A DNA stretch of 64,000 nucleotides from assembly GCA_964346815.1 (NCBI GenBank), contig CAYFWF010000068.1, positions 254,388-318,387 on the forward strand, in the 5' to 3' direction. Below are positions 41,330 through 49,212 of this stretch, in pieces. The notes under the pieces are model-generated. The model was not told the origin of the DNA. It made no database searches and saw only the letters and a program-made list of their open reading frames with translations. The position numbers were made by a program, and so were the translations under genes. Source of the DNA: CAYFWF01 sp964346815. GTDB taxonomy: Bacteria; Acidobacteriota; Aminicenantia; Aminicenantales; Aminicenantaceae. How positions within the stretch are numbered: the stretch's first letter is position 1; the number at the start of each line of letters is the position of its first letter.

Positions 41330-43954
41330 ATGTTTGATCTTGAGAAAGTGATTGAAAAATGGCGCAAGGAGTTCAGAAAGAATGAGGCCTTAGAGGAGGG
41401 TTATATAGAAGAGATAGAATCTCACCTGAGGGATGAGATCGACCGACTGCTCAGCCAGGGAATGAGCAGGGAAGAGGCATTTGAAAGAGCTGTTGAAGAA
41501 ATCGGAGGAGTTGAACATATCGGAGCCGAATACTATAAGACAAACACGCGCCGATTGAGCGGAAAACCTCCCTGGCAGGCCAGATTAGGGATGTCAGGGC
41601 TTGTGGCCAGCTATTTCAAAGTGGCATTCCGCAAAATAAAAAGGCAAAAAGGGTATTCCTTTATCAATATTTTAGGATTGACCATTGGGTTGTCCTGTTT
41701 CATTCTGATCGGCCTGTGGGTGAAGGACGAATTGAGCTTTGACCGTTTCCATCAGAAAAAAGACCGTATCTATCGTCTGTTGAACAGAATTCCAGATGGA
41801 AGCTCTTTTTCTTCTGTAACATATGCTTTAGCCCCTGCTCTGAAAGAGGCGTACTCAGAGGTCGAAGAGTCCTGTCGCGTCTGGCCATGGGGTGGTTCAC
41901 TGGTAAAATATTTGAACAAAAGTTTTGAGGAAGACAACATCTGCCTGGCCGATTCCAGCTTTTTCAAGATCTTTTCCTTCCCTTTGATCGAGGGCACGCC
42001 TGAGTCTGCCCTTGCTGATAAGTACTCTGTTGTCCTCACAGAAGAAACGGCGCACAAATATTTTGGGGAGGCAGAACCTCTCGGCAAGGTTCTGCAGATG
42101 ACACAATATGAAGGAGATTTCAAGGTCACAGGTGTCATTGAAAATATCCCCATGAATTCACATCTCCGGTTTGACATGATAGCTCGAGTCGAGTTGCTCG
42201 GAGAAGACCGCTTGGCCCGTTGGCAGGAATGGGTGGCTACTTCTTATGTGCTTCTGCGTCCAGGAGTGCCTCCTGCAGATTTCGAGAAGCAAATCGCAGA
42301 TATCTATAAAAAGAATATAGGGCCTGAGACGACCTATGTTCCGGTTCTCCAGCAGTTGACCGATGTCCATCTTCATGAATTCGGAGATTCCGGACGAGTG
42401 AGGAAAGTCTATGCCTTCTTTATCATCGCCGTATTCATCCTGCTTATGGCCTGTATCAATTTTATGAACCTGGCCACGGCCCAATCAGCCCAACGCTCTC
42501 AGGAAGTGGGCATTCGAAAGGTGATCGGTGCCATGAGGCGGCAGGTTGTCCGGCAGTTTCTGGGAGAAGCTTTGTTGATTTCTCTTATATCGCTCATCCT
42601 GGCCCTGATCGTGGTTGAGTCGGTCCTTCCTTATTTCAATCAATTCACAGGAAAGACCATGAGCCTCCTATCAGACGCTAATTTCACATCCATCCTCATC
42701 CTGGTGCTCATATCATTGGGAACAGGTCTATTTGCCGGAAGCTATCCCTCTATTTTTCTTTCGTCCTTCCAGCCAGCCCAGACTCTCAAGAGTCGACTGA
42801 CCTTCGGAAACAAGGGAGCAGGCATTCGCAAAATCCTGATCATCGTCCAATTCGCCATTTCTGTGGGATTGATAACCTGCACTCTGGTTGTCTCAAGCCA
42901 GTTGCGCTTTATCCAGAATCGGGATCTGGGTCTTGACCGGGAACGTGTCGTTATTCTTTCCAACAATCCTGTACTTCGCCCCCGGTTCGATGCATTTAAA
43001 GACTTTGCACTCTCATATCCTGGGATACGAAATGTAACAGCCGCAGCACAAATTCCCACTCAGGTGGGGCAGAGCATAATGATTGACTGGGAGGGTAACC
43101 CGACTCAAGAAAGGCTGGCGGTAGATTACACAGTTGTCGATTACGATTTTTTCAAAACTTTCGATATGAAGATTCTTCAAGGCCGCAGCTTTTCCAGAGA
43201 ATTTGCAACAGACGAAAAAACCGCTTGTATAGTCAACGAGACCGCAGCCAAGCAGTTAGGATTGGAGAATCCGATTGGCACAAACATCTATATGGTTCAT
43301 CCCGCATGGGACGAATCTTTTCGATCCGTGCAGGTTGTTGGTGTGGTAAAGGATTTCAACGCCCGCTCCCTCCACACGGGTATCCGTCCCTTTGTCTTCC
43401 GCATATATAAGCCCTGGCACCAATACGCATTCATCAAGATAGAAGGATCTGGGATTCAGAAATCATTGGCTCGTATACAGAAGGCGTTCGAAAAGTATGC
43501 GCCTGGGTATCCTTTCAGCTTCGAGTTCCTGGACGACGCTTTCAATCGGCAGTATATATCGGAACGGAAGCTGGGAAAGCTCTTTAATTGGTTCAGCCTC
43601 TTATCGATTTTTATATCCTGTCTTGGTCTTTTTGGTCTTGCCTCTTACATCACCGAGCAGAAGACCAAGGAGATAGGTATACGGAAGGTGCTGGGTGCCT
43701 CGGTTTCAGGAATTCTGAGTTTGACAGTGAGGGAGTTCATCAAGTGGGTTGCGGTGGCCAACCTTATCGCCTGGCCAATAGCTTACTTAGTGATGCGTTT
43801 ATGGTTGCAGGAGTTTGCCTACAGGGTGAGTATCGGGCCTTTGGTTTTTGGCATGGCTGCAGGTCTTACCCTGCTCGTAGCGCTGGCTACAGTGAGTTAT
43901 CACTCTATTCGTGCGGCCCTAGCCAGTCCTGTCGACTCTCTCAGGTATGAATGA
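41330..43954 (+). CDS. FtsX/MacB-type ABC permease with PadR-associated prefix domain
   Basis: An 874-residue permease. Residues 1-85 form the soluble prefix domain of PadR-linked permeases (KWRKEFRKNEALEEGYIEEIESHLRDEID...EEAFERAVEEIGG). Then come a first helix (YSFINILGLTIGLSCFILIGLWV), a MacB-like periplasmic domain, three helices around EVGIRKVIGAMRRQVVRQFLGEALL, a second helix and periplasmic domain, and a final helix set with KEIGIRKVLGASVSGI, ending SPVDSLRYE. There are eight predicted helices. AAAGGAGAAAACA precedes the ATG. It has no ATPase domain and must use one of the separate ATPases. It is 75 bases downstream of padR. Confidence 0.93.
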   Translation: MFDLEKVIEKWRKEFRKNEALEEGYIEEIESHLRDEIDRLLSQGMSREEAFERAVEEIGGVEHIGAEYYKTNTRRLSGKPPWQARLGMSGLVASYFKVAFRKIKRQKGYSFINILGLTIGLSCFILIGLWVKDELSFDRFHQKKDRIYRLLNRIPDGSSFSSVTYALAPALKEAYSEVEESCRVWPWGGSLVKYLNKSFEEDNICLADSSFFKIFSFPLIEGTPESALADKYSVVLTEETAHKYFGEAEPLGKVLQMTQYEGDFKVTGVIENIPMNSHLRFDMIARVELLGEDRLARWQEWVATSYVLLRPGVPPADFEKQIADIYKKNIGPETTYVPVLQQLTDVHLHEFGDSGRVRKVYAFFIIAVFILLMACINFMNLATAQSAQRSQEVGIRKVIGAMRRQVVRQFLGEALLISLISLILALIVVESVLPYFNQFTGKTMSLLSDANFTSILILVLISLGTGLFAGSYPSIFLSSFQPAQTLKSRLTFGNKGAGIRKILIIVQFAISVGLITCTLVVSSQLRFIQNRDLGLDRERVVILSNNPVLRPRFDAFKDFALSYPGIRNVTAAAQIPTQVGQSIMIDWEGNPTQERLAVDYTVVDYDFFKTFDMKILQGRSFSREFATDEKTACIVNETAAKQLGLENPIGTNIYMVHPAWDESFRSVQVVGVVKDFNARSLHTGIRPFVFRIYKPWHQYAFIKIEGSGIQKSLARIQKAFEKYAPGYPFSFEFLDDAFNRQYISERKLGKLFNWFSLLSIFISCLGLFGLASYITEQKTKEIGIRKVLGASVSGILSLTVREFIKWVAVANLIAWPIAYLVMRLWLQEFAYRVSIGPLVFGMAAGLTLLVALATVSYHSIRAALASPVDSLRYE

Positions 43955-43976
43955 CACATTCTGAATAAAAGGGGTG

Positions 43977-44010
43977 AAAAAAAAGGGGAGTTTCTGTAAG
44001 AACCACCCCC
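43977..44010 (-). terminator. Rho-independent terminator of glutamate dehydrogenase gene
   Basis: On the minus strand, GGGG...CCCC arms (plus 44006-44009 and 43985-43988) with inner TTCT/AGAA pairing are followed by eight T residues (plus 43977-43984). It stands 40 bases after the gdhA stop. On the plus strand it may also slow transcription after the permease gene. Confidence 0.6.
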
Positions 44011-44049
44011 ATTTCTGTTCGAATTTCTTTCTTCTCTTTGGCAGAGAGA

Positions 44050-45525
44050 TCAGGGAAAGATACCTCGTTCTTTGTAGACCATCTCCAGCCGGGAGATCGC
44101 AACAATCTGAGCCGCAGTCCTCATATCGACCTTGTGTTTTTCAGCAGCAGCCCGCACCCGCTCATAAGCGCTGATGATGATCTTTTTCAGTTTTTGATCG
44201 ATCTCTTCCTCTTCCCAGAACTCGCTCCGCTTGTTCTGCAGCCACTCGAAATAGCTGACAATAACTCCTCCAGCATTGCAGAGAATATCCGGGATCACAT
44301 CGATATTCCTTCTCTGAAGAGCCTTATCGCCCTCGGGTTCAGTTGGTCCGTTGGCCCCTTCAGCAACCAGCCTGACATTGAGAATTTCCGCCGTATCGGC
44401 AGTGATTTGATTCTCCAGGGCAGCAGGGATGAAGATGTCTGCCTTGGTGCTGAAAAATCTCTCATGGTTGATAGAGTCCACTTGGGGATAACCCAGAACG
44501 GCTCCTCTGTGCTCTTTCACGTACTCTGCGAGATCATCGGGATCGATCCCTTCTTTTTTATAGATAGCGCCCGATACATCCTCGACTGCGATCAATCTTG
44601 CCCCATGTTGTTTCATCAACCGTGCGGCCCATGAGCCTACGTTCCCGAATCCTTGAACGATATAGCTCGCGCCTTTCAGGTTAAGACCATGATCCCGGGC
44701 CCATTTTTCTATGAGAAAGACGATACCCTGCCCTGTGGCTTTATTCCTCCCTTGACTTCCTCCTGCCTCGAGAGGTTTTCCGGTAACAACATGGATACAT
44801 CGGTTTCTTTCGGTGGGGGTCATGGTGGACATAAAGGTGTCCAGCATCCAGGCCATGATCTGGGGATTGGTGTTTACATCTGGAGCGGGAATATCATACT
44901 CCGGTCCGATGTTATTACCCAATGCATATGTGAAGCGTCTGGTAATTCTTTCGAGTTCCTCAGGAGTGAAATCGGCGGGATCGAGTTGAATTCCTCCCTT
45001 TGCCCCTCCGAAAGGAATCTTGACCAGTGCTGTTTTCCAAGTCATCAGGGTCGCCAAAGCACGAATTTCTTCGATATCGACCATAGGATGGAAGCGAAGC
45101 CCTCCTTTGAATGGGCCTAAGGCATTGTTGTGCTGAACTCTGTAACCGGTCAGCATCCTAATTTTGCCGTTCTCCATTTTTACAGGAAAATGGACCACGA
45201 GTTCGTTCATGGTTCCGGTCAGGATTTCGCAGATATCCTTATCGAAATGAACAACTTCTTCCGCCTTTTCGAGCTGTTTGATAACATTCTCGTAAAGACT
45301 CGTTTTCTTTCTCACCTTCGCCTGATAATACTCACACCGCCAGATCCCTGTCTTGGGCTTCACAATCGAGCATATGTCCTGGATTTCGCAGTATTTGCAT
45401 AATCCTTTGTGCGGGCGACCTTCTTCCAACCCAGGCCTGCCATGCTGGAAATACAGCAGTTTCCAATCTTTTGTCGCCGCGATGGGTTTTAATCCGTTCA
45501 TTGCGTTTCGTTGCTTTTCTCTCAT
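44050..45525 (-). CDS. gdhA: Glutamate dehydrogenase with N-terminal Cys4 extension
   Basis: A 491-residue enzyme interconverting glutamate and 2-oxoglutarate + ammonia. It has GYRVQHNNALGPFKGGLRFHP, KTALVKIPFGGAKGGI (catalytic lysines), PAPDVNTNPQIMAWMLDTF, the dinucleotide motif VQGFGNVGSWAA and LVAEGANGPTEPEGDKAL. The first 70 residues are extra and hold four Cys spaced CX2CX5CX11C (GLCKYCEIQDIC...WRC). The frame opens at 45552, but AAAGGAG stands seven bases before the ATG at 45525 and the sigma-54 promoter would start transcription near 45542, so 45525 is used. Cofactor preference cannot be settled from sequence. Confidence 0.92.
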   Translation of the reverse strand: MREKQRNAMNGLKPIAATKDWKLLYFQHGRPGLEEGRPHKGLCKYCEIQDICSIVKPKTGIWRCEYYQAKVRKKTSLYENVIKQLEKAEEVVHFDKDICEILTGTMNELVVHFPVKMENGKIRMLTGYRVQHNNALGPFKGGLRFHPMVDIEEIRALATLMTWKTALVKIPFGGAKGGIQLDPADFTPEELERITRRFTYALGNNIGPEYDIPAPDVNTNPQIMAWMLDTFMSTMTPTERNRCIHVVTGKPLEAGGSQGRNKATGQGIVFLIEKWARDHGLNLKGASYIVQGFGNVGSWAARLMKQHGARLIAVEDVSGAIYKKEGIDPDDLAEYVKEHRGAVLGYPQVDSINHERFFSTKADIFIPAALENQITADTAEILNVRLVAEGANGPTEPEGDKALQRRNIDVIPDILCNAGGVIVSYFEWLQNKRSEFWEEEEIDQKLKKIIISAYERVRAAAEKHKVDMRTAAQIVAISRLEMVYKERGIFP

Positions 45526-45552
45526 CTTTTCTCTCCTTTCCTCAACCATCAT

Positions 45553-45568
45553 AGCAACTTTAGTGCCA
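45553..45568 (-). promoter_or_regulatory. Sigma-54 promoter of gdhA
   Basis: On the minus strand, TGGCACTAAAGTTGCT has GG (plus 45567-45566) and GC (45555-45554) ten bases apart. The predicted start near 45542 leaves a leader of about 17 bases that contains the AAAGGAG ribosome site. No TGTTC/GAACA dyad array is found upstream; instead GTGC-plus-TATAAG segments repeat between 45608 and 45645. Confidence 0.8.
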
Positions 45569-45719
45569 TTTTTTTCTAGCGGGGAAAAAAGAACGAAATT
45601 TCAATATCATTCGGCACTCGAAATCTTATAAGGCACAGAAAAAAAAGAACTTATAGCACCTTTTATTTCATATGAGGCTGTCGGCTTTCGGAAAAAAAAG
45701 AGAGATGAGATTTGAGATA

Positions 45720-45740
45720 GGTGGATAGATTTTATCCGCC
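45720..45740 (-). terminator. Hairpin after the second NtrC-type regulator gene
   Basis: GGTGGATA (45720-45727), five-base loop, TATCCGCC (45733-45740), one G-T pair. On the minus strand a run of eight T follows about 15 bases later, so termination may be weak. Confidence 0.35.
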
Positions 45741-45750
45741 GGGGAAAATT

Positions 45751-47088
45751 TTACCTTTTTTTCAGTTTTTCTCTCAGCGTCTTGCGAGTGATTCCCAATA
45801 TCTCTGCAGCCCTGGTCTTGTTTCCATCCACACTAGCCAGTACACTGCGGATGTGGGAGGCCTCGACCTCAGCCAGGGTTCGGTTTGGACTCACTCCCCG
45901 CAGGGCAGAAAAACGCATCAGGGAAGGAAGATCAGGGATATCAATCAGATCACCCTCGGTCATAACAATGAGTCTTTGGATGATATTCTCCAGCTCTCTA
46001 ACGTTTCCAGGCCAATCATAACTCTTTAGAACTTTGAGAGCTGCTTCTGAGAAGTGGGGGACCTCCTTCCCGAATTCCTTGGCAAATTTCTTGGAAAAAT
46101 GTTTGACCAATAGCAAAATGTCTTCCTCTCTTTCTCTCAAAGGAGGAATATCGATTGTGATGACATTAAGCCGATAATAAAGGTCTTCACGGAATTCATC
46201 TTTTTCCACCAGCGTCAATAAATCTTTGTTGGTAGCAGCGATGATCCGGATATCGACTCTCTGCGGCTGTCTCGCTCCCACCAGAAAGACTTCTTTATCC
46301 TGCAGTACGCGAAGCAGCTTCACCTGCATGGTAAGAGTCATCTCGCTGATTTCGTCCAGGAATATGGTGCCGCCCTCTGCGGTTTGAAAAAATCCTGCCC
46401 GTGTTTCCACAGCACCAGTGAAGGCACCCTTGATATATCCAAAAAGTTCGCTCTCGAGCAGTGTCTCGGGAATCCCCCCACAGTTTATCGGGACAAAAGG
46501 AGCCGAGGAACGGCTGCTTCTGTAGTGAATGGCCCTGGCCACAAGCTCTTTTCCTGTGCCACTCTCTCCAGTAATGAGGATGGTCGCCGAACTCAGCGCT
46601 GCCTTGTCGATAGCAACAAAGACTTTCCGCATAGCGTCAGATTCGCCAATAAGACCTTGACGAGATTCAGGGGAAGGCTTAAGAGGCTTCTCGGCCACCC
46701 TTCGTGTGCGCAGCTTTTCGAGGACTCGTCGGACCGAAGCTAAAAGCTCTTCTTCCGTGAAAGGTTTGGGGAGATATTCTTCGGCCCCTTTTTTGACAGC
46801 TTCCACCGCCCCTTCGATCGAAGGGTACCCTGTGATCATCATCACTTCGGTAGTCCTGTAATTTTCATGGATGTGGCGTACTAGACTCAGACCGTCTACC
46901 TCTGGCATTTTGAGGTCTGTGATGACTAAATCTACAGACGCAGATTCTAAAATCTTGATGGCTTCGACAGCTCCAAGGGCAGTCAAGACATGGTAGCCTT
47001 CTGACTCCAGATTTCTCTGCAGCAATTCCAGAGTATCCGGGGAATCGTCAACAACCAAGATCCTTTCTTTTTCTGAGGAATTCTTCAT
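45751..47088 (-). CDS. NtrC-family sigma-54 response regulator (RR2)
   Basis: A 445-residue regulator: receiver domain with LVVDDSPD and Asp58 (LVITDLKMPEVDG), AAA+ domain with Walker A GESGTGKE, the canonical GAFTGA loop, GGTIFLDEISEMTL, and a Fis-type helix-turn-helix near the end (GNKTRAAEILGITRKTLREKLKK). GGAGGGCAAAAG precedes the ATG. It lies 24 bases after the soluble kinase gene, its likely partner, and directly upstream of gdhA in the same direction, which makes gdhA a natural target. Its recognition helix differs from RR1, so different sites are expected. Confidence 0.93.
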   Translation of the reverse strand: MKNSSEKERILVVDDSPDTLELLQRNLESEGYHVLTALGAVEAIKILESASVDLVITDLKMPEVDGLSLVRHIHENYRTTEVMMITGYPSIEGAVEAVKKGAEEYLPKPFTEEELLASVRRVLEKLRTRRVAEKPLKPSPESRQGLIGESDAMRKVFVAIDKAALSSATILITGESGTGKELVARAIHYRSSRSSAPFVPINCGGIPETLLESELFGYIKGAFTGAVETRAGFFQTAEGGTIFLDEISEMTLTMQVKLLRVLQDKEVFLVGARQPQRVDIRIIAATNKDLLTLVEKDEFREDLYYRLNVITIDIPPLREREEDILLLVKHFSKKFAKEFGKEVPHFSEAALKVLKSYDWPGNVRELENIIQRLIVMTEGDLIDIPDLPSLMRFSALRGVSPNRTLAEVEASHIRSVLASVDGNKTRAAEILGITRKTLREKLKKR

Positions 47089-47112
47089 CTTTTGCCCTCC
47101 ATTTTTCTCCTT

Positions 47113-48840
47113 CTAATCTGCAATTGGAAGCTGGATCTCGAATCTTGTCCCTTGTCCAACGCGGCTGTCCACATGAATTGTCCCCCCGTGGGAAGTGATA
47201 ATGCCATGGACTACAGACATACCCAGTCCTGTTCCCTTCCCAACATCTTTGGTGGTGAAAAAGGGCAGAAAAATCTGCTTAAGCACTTTTTTCTCCATAC
47301 CCATACCCGTGTCCTCCACAATGAGTGATACGTGCTTTTGGGTGGATTTTGTCTGGATGGTCAGTTGACCTCCATCCGGCATAGCCTGGATGGCGTTAAC
47401 GATGATATTGACCAAAACCTGTGTCATTTGGGCAGGATCAGCAGTTATGTCTCTAAGGTCCTGGGACAGAAACCGGACCACCTTGATGTTTTCCTTGGTG
47501 CACCGTGATTCTAGAAAATAGAGGCCCTCCTCTATAATCTGGTTTAAGTTCACCCTTGTTTTTTGGGGCGGCATCTGTCTGGCAAAAAGCATCAATTTCT
47601 TGACGACCTCCCTTGCGTGGAGAGAGGCTTTCATGATTTTTTCGACGTCTTTTTTGGTCTGATCTGATGTTTTGGGAGACTTCTGGATGAGTTGGGCAAA
47701 ACCCAAGATACTTCCAATGGGCTCGTTCAATTCATGAGCGATTCCTGCGGAGAGCTGTCCGATGGTAGCCAATCGGTCCGCGTGGCGGAGCTGTTCCTGG
47801 AGCCTTTCCTTGTCCCTTTCGACCTGCTTCCTTTCGATGATCAGGGCAATCTCCCTGGCGACTGTATCGATCAGACTTCTTTCCTCTTTCAAAAAGGGGC
47901 CTTCGTCCAATTCAGGCATTTCTTTTGCATAGACAACCTCTACGAAACCTCTTTTTTGGCCATCCACAACGATATCAGCGGTTTGCTTTTCAGCTCCCTC
48001 TTGAAAGCGGGGAGTCTCATAGGATTGTTCGTCCAACATGATCCTGGCCGATGCGATATCTGGATAAAGCCAGGCATGAGGAAGAATCTCGACAATACCC
48101 TGGATGATTATTTCCAGGGATACAGATTCTTGTTCTTCCAGTTTAGCAATGCCATACATGCAGGTCAGTTCCTTGACCCGCTCCCTGAGCTCCACCTGGG
48201 CCCTCCTGTGGACCAATGCTATCCCGAGTGTCTGTGCAACACCTTCGAAAAACTGTACATACTGACTTGAAAAAGAACCTCTGCTCCGGATTTTTAGCTC
48301 CAGGAGCCCGATGCTCTCATCTTTTATACGGATAGGAATGAGGACAAGAGAGCGAAATGTTCTATCCGCACTGAGTCGATCTTCTCCAGAAATCATTTCC
48401 ATCTTTTGAAGGAGAGCGAGAGTGTTCTCGATATCTTCTGTCCAGAAACTTCCCGTTGCAGTGAAACAGGGCAGGGAAGGATCGAACCGTCCAATAAAGA
48501 TTTCTCGGCTCATACGTTCCAACCAATAATTTTCCCTGTATTTTGGGATTATTCTCCCGGCTTGATCTTTTTCAACGGGCATGATTTCGAAATGGAAGGA
48601 ACTGGCCTTGGTCCGGCTAACCTCGCTTCGGTAGAATTTAGCCCTCTCTTTCAGCCACATCCCCACAGAGTCAGCTCCAGAGAAATCCATCAGGATCTTA
48701 GAGGCTTCGTGTAGAAAGTCTACTCTTAAGAGACCCTCTAGTGCCAGCTGCATGATTTGAAAGGAGAGCTGTCGGATTCTCTCGAAGTCGTTGCTGCTTT
48801 TGGCTGATTCGGGTTCTTTTTTGGCTGTTTTCTTTTCCAT
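47113..48840 (-). CDS. Soluble sensor histidine kinase with GAF domains
   Basis: A 575-residue kinase with no membrane helix. Two GAF-like regions (about 25-215 and 220-340) precede the dimerisation domain, with phospho-acceptor His369 in GQLSAGIAHELNEPIGSILGFAQLI. The ATPase domain has QVLVNIIVNAIQAMPDGG, VEDTGMGM, and TTKDVGKGTGLGMSVVHGII. It should respond to a cytoplasmic ligand. It forms an operon with RR2 and is divergent from the permease operon that carries UAS copy 3. Confidence 0.93.
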   Translation of the reverse strand: MEKKTAKKEPESAKSSNDFERIRQLSFQIMQLALEGLLRVDFLHEASKILMDFSGADSVGMWLKERAKFYRSEVSRTKASSFHFEIMPVEKDQAGRIIPKYRENYWLERMSREIFIGRFDPSLPCFTATGSFWTEDIENTLALLQKMEMISGEDRLSADRTFRSLVLIPIRIKDESIGLLELKIRSRGSFSSQYVQFFEGVAQTLGIALVHRRAQVELRERVKELTCMYGIAKLEEQESVSLEIIIQGIVEILPHAWLYPDIASARIMLDEQSYETPRFQEGAEKQTADIVVDGQKRGFVEVVYAKEMPELDEGPFLKEERSLIDTVAREIALIIERKQVERDKERLQEQLRHADRLATIGQLSAGIAHELNEPIGSILGFAQLIQKSPKTSDQTKKDVEKIMKASLHAREVVKKLMLFARQMPPQKTRVNLNQIIEEGLYFLESRCTKENIKVVRFLSQDLRDITADPAQMTQVLVNIIVNAIQAMPDGGQLTIQTKSTQKHVSLIVEDTGMGMEKKVLKQIFLPFFTTKDVGKGTGLGMSVVHGIITSHGGTIHVDSRVGQGTRFEIQLPIAD

Positions 48841-48914
48841 ATCTTTACAGTCTACATTATGCTAAACTTAACTTTAATCTCTTGTACGTGAATGTCAAGA
48901 GACAACTCGTATTC

Positions 48915-48952
48915 TGTTCGCTAGCGGACAGCATCTGTTACCTTTATGAACA
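48915..48952 (+). promoter_or_regulatory. Tandem dyad enhancer (UAS copy 3) upstream of the permease-TolC operon
   Basis: TGTTC-N6-GGACA at 48915-48930 and TGTTA-N7-GAACA at 48936-48952, separated by five bases. Spacings match copies 1 and 2 exactly; only two half-site positions differ from consensus. It ends 52 bases before the -24 element. Confidence 0.7.
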
Positions 48953-49004
48953 CCTTTATAAAGGAATTCCTTCCCTCTCTGCCTGTTAGTCATGATAAGC
49001 AGGA

Positions 49005-49020
49005 TGGCATAGTTTTTGCT
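49005..49020 (+). promoter_or_regulatory. Sigma-54 promoter of the permease-permease-ABC-TolC operon
   Basis: TGGCATAGTTTTTGCT: GG at 49006-49007 and GC at 49018-49019, ten bases apart. The transcript start would be near 49031, giving a leader of about 180 bases before the first permease. Confidence 0.8.
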
Positions 49021-49099
49021 ATCTATAATCAGAGAGAAGAACCATGTTATCTTTCAATACGTTGGTGAGAAAAAAACTTATCAGAGGGGAGCTGGCAGG

Positions 49100-49162
49100 A
49101 TGAGTAAAATATTTTGGTTTATAGCCGTGGTCATAATTCTGTTCCTTTTTTTCCTGGGTTAG
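49100..49162 (+). CDS. Putative 20-residue single-helix membrane peptide in the operon leader
   Basis: Translated directly: MSKIFWFIAVVIILFLFFLG then TAG. It is almost entirely one hydrophobic helix with a lysine at the N-side. GGGGAG stands eight bases before the ATG. It lies between the sigma-54 start point and the first permease gene (49213). It may be a small membrane regulator of the transporter or a leader peptide; chance cannot be excluded for so short a frame. Confidence 0.45.
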   Translation: MSKIFWFIAVVIILFLFFLG

Positions 49163-49212
49163 GGGCCGACTAATATGAATTTTGCGGTAAAAGGGTATGG
49201 CTGGAGTTAACA

